Source: CAYVXE01 sp964455375
Lineage (GTDB): Bacteria > Zhuqueibacterota > Zhuqueibacteria > Oceanimicrobiales > Oceanimicrobiaceae
NCBI GenBank assembly: GCA_964455375.1
Contig: CAYVXE010000003.1
Coordinates: 1 to 64,000 of the forward strand
Direction: 5' to 3'
Length of the DNA: 64,000 nt
The position numbers were made by a program, and so were the translations under genes. Below the pieces are notes generated by a model, which was not told where the DNA came from, did no database searches, and saw nothing but the letters and a program-made list of their open reading frames with translations. Positions 59,519-64,000 of the stretch are shown in pieces. Every line of letters starts with the position of its first letter. The first letter of the stretch is position 1.

Positions 59519-60095
59519 TTTTTTGCAGGCCCCTGCTTCCCGGCTTGTGTGCCGGGCCGAGATTCTTAACGGCCGGATCATCCGGTTGGAATGTTTCAAT
59601 CTGCAACTGCATGACCGAAAAAAAGTCAAGTCCGAACTGTGCGTTCCCCCCGCTGCGATCGACGATGCAGCCGACACCCAAGGGATTGGCGCCAAGTGAA
59701 TGCACCAGTTCGATGACTTCTTTGACCGAACCGCCGGTGGTAATGACGTCCTCCACCACGAGAATCGTTTCATCCTTTTGAATGGCAAAGTTTCTGCGTA
59801 AAGCCATACGCCCGTTTTCTCTTTCGGCAAAGATCGCGCGAACCCCCAGCGCGCGGGCAACTTCATGCGCAACGATGATGCCGCCAATTGCAGGCGCGAT
59901 CACCGACTGAACGTTTCTGTTTTGATAATGATCGGCGATTTCAGAGCAGAGCTTTTCGGCATACTGCGGATGCTGCAGGACTTTGGCGCACTGGAAATAT
60001 TGAGTGCTGTGCAATCCGGACGTTAAAATGAAATGGCCATTTAGCAGCGCACCGGTTTGTTGAAAAATAGTTAAAACGTCGTCGTTGGTCATCAT
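59511..60095 (-). CDS. pyrE: Orotate phosphoribosyltransferase
   Basis: A 194-residue enzyme making orotidine 5'-phosphate from orotate and PRPP in pyrimidine synthesis. The PRPP-binding motif V-V-E-D-V-I-T-T-G-G-S-V is present, with G-H-F-I-L-T-S-G-L-H and R-A-I-F-A-E-R-E before it. It overlaps pyrF by four bases and thrB by eight. Normal length. Confidence 0.96.
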   Translation of the reverse strand: MMTNDDVLTIFQQTGALLNGHFILTSGLHSTQYFQCAKVLQHPQYAEKLCSEIADHYQNRNVQSVIAPAIGGIIVAHEVARALGVRAIFAERENGRMALRRNFAIQKDETILVVEDVITTGGSVKEVIELVHSLGANPLGVGCIVDRSGGNAQFGLDFFSVMQLQIETFQPDDPAVKNLGPAHKPGSRGLQKNG

Positions 60096-60925
60096 ATTTT
60101 TTTATGTGAAAGTTTTGCTTTTCTAAATTGATTTATTTGTTCATTAAGTCTTTCTGCTTCCCTCCCAGCGACCTCAGCAAAGTCATTTTCGGAGGATTTG
60201 TAAAGGATGCCGCGGCTTGAATTGATAAACGCGCGCCCCCCATTCGGGTCGGTGCCGAACGCAACTGCTGTCTGCAAATTTCCCCCTTGTGCGCCAACCC
60301 CGGGAATGAGGAAAGGCAGACGAGGAGCTAAGGTGCGAATGGTTTTCATCTGTTGCGGGTGTGTGGCACCGGCAACCAGACCGCAATTCTCATGACGATT
60401 CCATGCTAATACCGAACGAATCACGTGTGCATAAAGCGGTTCTCCGTCCACCGTGAGGTGTTGGATGTCTTTGGCGCCTGGATTTGATGTGACTCCGAGA
60501 ATAAAAGCGCCCTTTTCGGAACGGCCAATAAAAGGAGCTACCGAGTCGCACCCCATGTACGGGTTCACAGTGACGGCGTCAAAATTCAGATTTTCAAAAA
60601 TAGCCCGGGCATACATTTCAGAAGACGTTCCGATGTCGGCACGTTTTGCGTCGGCAATGGTTATGATATCTTCCGGCATGTGATCCATCAGGCGTTCAAG
60701 CACGTTCCAGCCTTTGACGCCCTCTGCTTCGAAAAATGCAAAATTGAGTTTAAATGCCGCAGCGACCTCTTTGGTTGCAGAAATGATTTCAGAACAGAAA
60801 ACAAATAATGCGTCCGGGTGGTTCTTTAGAGAGTCAGGAAACTTCCGACAGTCCGGATCCAATCCCACACAAAGTAAACTGTTCTTCTTTTTTATGATTG
60901 CATCTGTTTTTTCGTAAAAGGTCAT
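60092..60925 (-). CDS. pyrF: Orotidine 5'-phosphate decarboxylase
   Basis: A 277-residue enzyme of the longer (type 2) OMP decarboxylase subfamily, producing UMP. The ATG at 60925 (M-T-F-Y-E-K-T-D-A-I-I) is right; the open frame further upstream is in the shadow of the DUF1684 gene. The catalytic D-A-K-R-A-D-I-G (Asp-Lys-Asp triad) and G-V-G-A-Q-G-G are visible. It forms an operon with pyrE and thrB and lies 35 bases after the DUF1684 lipoprotein. Confidence 0.95.
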   Translation of the reverse strand: MTFYEKTDAIIKKKNSLLCVGLDPDCRKFPDSLKNHPDALFVFCSEIISATKEVAAAFKLNFAFFEAEGVKGWNVLERLMDHMPEDIITIADAKRADIGTSSEMYARAIFENLNFDAVTVNPYMGCDSVAPFIGRSEKGAFILGVTSNPGAKDIQHLTVDGEPLYAHVIRSVLAWNRHENCGLVAGATHPQQMKTIRTLAPRLPFLIPGVGAQGGNLQTAVAFGTDPNGGRAFINSSRGILYKSSENDFAEVAGREAERLNEQINQFRKAKLSHKKI

Positions 60926-60960
60926 TGTATCTTTTTGCCGTAAAAACTCATTATTAAGAA

Positions 60961-61872
60961 TCAATGGCCGCCGGGGCCGTGATATGCTTCTTCTCCAGCT
61001 TCGATTTTTACCGCCAGTCGATTTTGTGCCGGAGGCAACGGACAGGTGGCAAAGCGGGTAAAAGCGCATGGTGGATCATACGCTTTATTAAAGTCGATGG
61101 TAAGATTGCCCAAGCTGTCCGGTTTGTCGATAACCAGGAATCGTCCACCGCCGTAAGTTTCTTCGCCATTGGTTTCATCACCGAAAATAACCCAGTAACC
61201 GCCATCGTCGTCCAGAGTGTCGAGTTTGTAGGTTTTCCCGTGTATTTTAAATGCAAGCGCTCCGGGTGACGGTTCGTGGATTGTGGTCCCGAGAACGGTG
61301 GGAATGGGGATGCTTTTAGGTGGATCATAGGGTTCAAATGTGGCCGTAAGCCGCCAGTTTTGATCCACCGGGAACCTTTCTACTCCGGGAAAATCGGATA
61401 TGAGTGGGCTGTCGAGGTCGCGCAATCGTACGCCAAATGCATCACCGCGCTTGATAATGAACCATCTGAGGGAACCGAGTTTTAGAGTCGTTTTGTTGCT
61501 TTCCGTATCAGGGGTGAGCGTCAGGGTGGTCACGTTCTTTTCTTGATAATAAACGTTTACGCCGCTCCTGATTTTCACCGTAACGTGACCATTTTTGAGA
61601 TAAAAAGTTCCTATCCGTTTGGGGGCTTGTCCCGGAAAAACAATATCATTCTGCGGACCGGAACCAAAGGTGTTTTTTCCTTGTTTTAGCCAAAACAACC
61701 CGACCAGATTCAGCCACCCAGTATCACTTTTCAGATCAGCAATGCGTTTTTGATGCCAGCTTTCGATGTCAGCGAGATATTGCGTGTTATCCATTCTGGG
61801 CGAAGACTGTTGCTGGCATCCGATAATCGGCATTAGAAAAACAAGTGCGATGAACACGTTTAGCAAGCGCAA
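60961..61872 (-). CDS. DUF1684 lipoprotein
   Basis: A 303-residue protein from a TTG start, with GGAGA upstream. The hydrophobic segment ends P-I-I-G-C (Cys 19), a strong lipobox, so it is a lipoprotein. The DUF1684 hallmarks are G-W-L-N-L-V-G-L-F-W-L, G-T-F-Y-L-K-N-G-H-V, and the C-terminal R-F-L-V-I-D-K-P, I-D-F-N-K-A-Y-D-P-P-C-A-F (written with breaks) and C-P-L-P-P-A-Q-N-R-L. Function unknown. It is divergent from the symporter gene and may head the pyrF operon. Confidence 0.88.
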   Translation of the reverse strand: MRLLNVFIALVFLMPIIGCQQQSSPRMDNTQYLADIESWHQKRIADLKSDTGWLNLVGLFWLKQGKNTFGSGPQNDIVFPGQAPKRIGTFYLKNGHVTVKIRSGVNVYYQEKNVTTLTLTPDTESNKTTLKLGSLRWFIIKRGDAFGVRLRDLDSPLISDFPGVERFPVDQNWRLTATFEPYDPPKSIPIPTVLGTTIHEPSPGALAFKIHGKTYKLDTLDDDGGYWVIFGDETNGEETYGGGRFLVIDKPDSLGNLTIDFNKAYDPPCAFTRFATCPLPPAQNRLAVKIEAGEEAYHGPGGH

Positions 61873-61962
61873 AATTTTTCTCCAGTATAAATAGGTTTGT
61901 ATTTAGCAATCAATTTAAAGATTTTGCAAGAAAGAATCAAAGAAAAATCGGCAGCTTTTTTC

Positions 61963-61991
61963 TTTACATAATAGAAGAGAATGCGTATTTT
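61963..61991 (+). promoter_or_regulatory. Promoter of the symporter gene
   Basis: Plus-strand -35 TTTACA (61963-61968), 17-base spacer, -10 TATTTT (61986-61991), 71 bases upstream of the start. Plausible but not perfect. Confidence 0.45.
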
Positions 61992-62062
61992 ACATTTGTA
62001 TGTGACACACCGAGCAATCGTTGCTTACCTTAAAACCACTCAATATTGTTCCGGAGGGAAAA

Positions 62063-63367
62063 ATGAAGCTTAAATTGCATTGGCAGATTATTATCGGTTT
62101 AATTTTAGGTCTGATTTATGGAATCGTTGCTGCGATAAATGGTTGGGGTGCGTTTACGTCTGATTGGATCGCTCCTTTCGGGAAAATATTTATTAATTTA
62201 CTAAAATTGATTGCCATTCCGCTCATTCTCGGATCACTAATTTCCGGTGTTGCTTCTCTCTCGGATTTAAAAAAGCTTTCCCGTATCGGCGGCAAGACCA
62301 TTTTTATTTATATAACCACCACGGCTGTTTCCGTGACGATAGGGCTACTCATCGTAAATATGCTCAGACCAGGGAAAAGTGTTCCCCAGGATATGCGAGT
62401 AAAACTACAGTCCGTCTACCAAACGGATGTGCAAACGAAGAAACAAGCTGCCCAGCAAGCTAAAGAACGCGGACCGTTACAACCCTTGGTGGATATAGTA
62501 CCGTCCAATTTTGCCAACTCTGCTGCCAGTAATCGAAATATGCTGCAAGTTGTGTTTTTCGCAATTTTCATTGGTATTGGCATCATTCAAGTATCCGAAG
62601 AGAAGGCGAAACCGTTCCTGGGTTTTTTCAAGGGGTTAAATGACGTGATTATAAAAATGGTGGATAATATAATGCTTATGGCACCCATCGGTGTCTTTGC
62701 TCTCATTGCCGATACCATCAACAGTGTTGCTAAAGATAATATTCACCAGGTCGGGGAGTTGTTAGGTGCGTTAGGCTACTACTGTTTGGCGGTTATTCTC
62801 GGCCTTCTTGTACAAACACTGGTCACCTATCCGATCATATTAAAGTTGTTCACGCCGATGCCGATTGTGAAATTTTTCAAAGGTATTTCACAAGCACAGA
62901 TTTTAGCTTTCTCCACCAGTTCCAGTGGCGCGACACTTCCGGTTACAATGGAGAGTTGCGAGAAAAATCTCGGTGTTTCAGAAGAAGTGTCTGCTTTTGT
63001 TCTGCCGCTTGGTGCTACCATAAACATGGATGGCACCGCACTTTACCAGGCGGTTGCAGCGGTTTTTATCGCCCAGACACTCGGGCTTGATTTAGATATT
63101 GGCGCCCAACTGACGATCATTCTGACCGCGGTCTTAGCGTCCATTGGGACGGCTGCAGTGCCGGGAGCCGGTATTATCATGCTAGTGATTATTCTGGAAG
63201 CGATTCATGTTCCCAGCGCCGGGATTGCTCTGATTTTAGGCGTCGACCGAATTCTGGATATGTGCCGAACGGTTACGAATATCACTGGAGATTCAACGGT
63301 TGCCGTAACTATCGCGGCCACAGAAGGCCAGTTGGCAGACGTAAAGGACGACAATTGGAAAAATTAA
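62063..63367 (+). CDS. Dicarboxylate/amino acid:cation symporter (DAACS family)
   Basis: A 434-residue membrane transporter. The ATG at 62063 follows GGAGGGAAA, an excellent ribosome binding site, and the alternative 14 residues upstream has none. The family landmarks are S-T-S-S-S-G-A-T-L-P-V-T-M (reentrant hairpin 1), A-T-I-N-M-D-G-T-A-L-Y-Q-A-V (helix 7 cation site), A-V-P-G-A-G-I-I-M-L (hairpin 2) and D-R-I-L-D-M-C-R-T-V-T-N-I-T-G-D (helix 8). Substrate likely glutamate, aspartate or C4-dicarboxylates with Na+ or H+. Monocistronic. Confidence 0.93.
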   Translation: MKLKLHWQIIIGLILGLIYGIVAAINGWGAFTSDWIAPFGKIFINLLKLIAIPLILGSLISGVASLSDLKKLSRIGGKTIFIYITTTAVSVTIGLLIVNMLRPGKSVPQDMRVKLQSVYQTDVQTKKQAAQQAKERGPLQPLVDIVPSNFANSAASNRNMLQVVFFAIFIGIGIIQVSEEKAKPFLGFFKGLNDVIIKMVDNIMLMAPIGVFALIADTINSVAKDNIHQVGELLGALGYYCLAVILGLLVQTLVTYPIILKLFTPMPIVKFFKGISQAQILAFSTSSSGATLPVTMESCEKNLGVSEEVSAFVLPLGATINMDGTALYQAVAAVFIAQTLGLDLDIGAQLTIILTAVLASIGTAAVPGAGIIMLVIILEAIHVPSAGIALILGVDRILDMCRTVTNITGDSTVAVTIAATEGQLADVKDDNWKN

Positions 63368-63450
63368 ATCCTGTATCTGTTAAAATGTTTTAATAAGTAA
63401 AAATACACTTGTTTTTTGTGATTTTTGCTCACTAAGAAGAAAACAGGTAG

Positions 63451-63853
63451 TGTGAATAAAGTGTGGATAACTTTTAAGAGATGGCTATATTTTCTTTATA
63501 TCTTAAAATAACGCAAAATTCTCAAGAAACTGCGAATTTGGGCGAATAATACGGATTTTTTGGCGACAGATAAAACTTCAGCCGTTTTATGGTTGTCATA
63601 AGCTTTAAATAATTAATGGTTTACGTAGATTTATTTGTTGGGATTCAGGTGAGGTGTTCCGGCTAGAACCTTTTATTGCTTTAAGTATTAATAATTGACA
63701 ACAGATATTGACTTGCATGTCTCTTAGGCCACAGTGGAATGTTATCCACAAAAAAATGTGGATAACTTGTTGAGGCTAAGGAAAAGTGATAGTGAGTTTA
63801 GATGCTTGTTTTACAACGCAATTAGCCGGAAAGATGATGGAGATTGTGTATAA
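63451..63853. other. Second DnaA-box cluster in a noncoding gap
   Basis: In the gap from 63368 to about 63935 I find perfect DnaA boxes at 63462-63470, 63742-63750 and 63757-63765, and one-mismatch boxes at 63451-63459 (TGTGAATAA) and 63845-63853 (TGTGTATAA). Two perfect boxes face each other with a six-base spacer: TTATCCACA, six A, then TGTGGATAA. A perfect 9-mer in either orientation is expected about once per 131 kb at equal base use. The rest of the gap shows no gene. Confidence 0.75.
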
Positions 63854-63891
63854 AATATGATTTGAAGGCTTTGGTAAGTGGCAAATAATCG

Positions 63892-63920
63892 TTGACTTTA
63901 TGTGAAAAGATTCTTAAATA
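63892..63920 (+). promoter_or_regulatory. Promoter of the truncated gene at the window end
   Basis: Plus-strand -35 TTGACT (63892-63897), 17-base spacer, -10 TAAATA (63915-63920). The predicted start of transcription is only about 8 bases ahead of the ATG at 63936. It lies 38 bases past the last DnaA box. Confidence 0.5.
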
Positions 63921-63935
63921 TCAGCATTATTTTTC

Positions 63936-64000
63936 ATGGAATCAAATGTGGTTTATCTGGGTGGTTTTATTCTTGCCACAACGGCTGCTGTGGTGTCTTA
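63936..64000 (+). CDS. 5' end of a gene cut by the window edge
   Basis: The open frame from the ATG at 63936 begins M-E-S-N-V-V-Y-L-G-G-F-I-L-A-T-T-A and is hydrophobic, suggesting a membrane protein or exported precursor. It has a promoter just upstream but no clear ribosome binding site. Too short to identify. Confidence 0.35.
   Translation, partial: MESNVVYLGGFILATTAAVVS

Noticed and set aside
59519..59887. 123-residue N-terminal extension of ThrB
   Set aside because: The open frame is antiparallel-free but sits wholly inside pyrE in another frame and lacks similarity; GHMP kinases start at the ATG at 59518.
60926..61069. 48-residue N-terminal extension of PyrF
   Set aside because: It overlaps the DUF1684 gene in another frame and its composition (Arg/Pro-rich) is typical of a shadow.
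1..64000. tRNA or rRNA genes, insertion sequences, prophage or CRISPR arrays
   Set aside because: No cloverleaf-like T-loop clusters, transposase motifs, integrase genes or regularly spaced direct repeats were noticed; this was by eye, so a tRNA scan would be needed to be certain.

Overview
The window is a compact bacterial chromosome segment that carries the replication origin. The gene order rpmH-rnpA-yidD-yidC-mnmE-mnmG-rsmG on the minus strand and dnaA-dnaN-recF-dciA-gyrB-gyrA on the plus strand places oriC at about 40.0-42.1 kb. Almost all genes left of it point left and those just right of it point right, so they are co-oriented with replication. DUF4175, DUF4159, DUF1684, LVIVD-repeat and many TPR proteins, together with a divergent PilM/pilin cluster, suggest an uncultured relative of the Bacteroidota/Calditrichota/Marinimicrobia/KSB1 (FCB-type) assemblage. 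That placement is inference; there is no rRNA or tRNA gene here to settle it. I see no insertion sequences, prophage or CRISPR arrays.

Layout. 0-2.9 kb: two secreted proteins sharing one domain type, a TPR protein and two noncoding gaps with remnants of widely dispersed intergenic repeats. 2.9-12.5 kb: a long leftward gene series, probably transcribed from a promoter ahead of hrcA: hrcA-grpE-dnaJ-comEA, a prepilin-like/PilM/PilN-like module, then rsmD-coaD-pta and an aminotransferase. 12.6-16.8 kb: ftsX-ftsE and pdxA between two methyltransferase genes. 16.8-19.9 kb: a secreted TPR protein with its own promoter and terminator, then thiL-yjbQ. 20-27.2 kb: a probable envelope module (a periplasmic protein of the kind mislabelled asparagine synthetase B, a 610-residue TPR protein, a 1124-residue DUF4175 protein and a DUF4159 protein). 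27.3-33.3 kb: a DUF456 protein, two PpiC-type chaperones and mfd. 33.3-40 kb: rsmG, mnmG, mnmE, yidC, yidD, rnpA, rpmH, with two perfect parS sites flanking mnmG. 40-49.1 kb: the bipartite origin (DnaA boxes on both sides of dnaA, with a DnaA-trio tract before dnaN) and the replication and gyrase genes.

49.1-64 kb is more mixed: an unrecognised 439-residue protein, bioY, anmK, a cNMP-binding protein translationally coupled to an AI-2E-family transporter, a phosphodiester glycosidase, a small ArsC/Spx-like protein, a metallophosphoesterase, two lipoproteins, a pyrF-pyrE-thrB operon with a DUF1684 lipoprotein, and a dicarboxylate/amino-acid symporter. The last 630 bases hold a second cluster of DnaA boxes about 22 kb from dnaA and a promoter leading into a gene cut by the window edge.

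The most notable find is at 55069-55413. The ArsC/Spx-like gene has an in-frame TGA exactly where the first cysteine of its CxxC motif belongs (U-T-S-C), followed at the right distance by a hairpin that fits a bacterial SECIS element. It is very likely a selenoprotein that ordinary gene callers would truncate or miss. Other points worth a check are the second DnaA-box cluster, an hrcA operon with a non-CIRCE palindrome downstream of its promoter, and the pilin/PilM/PilN-like module next to comEA.
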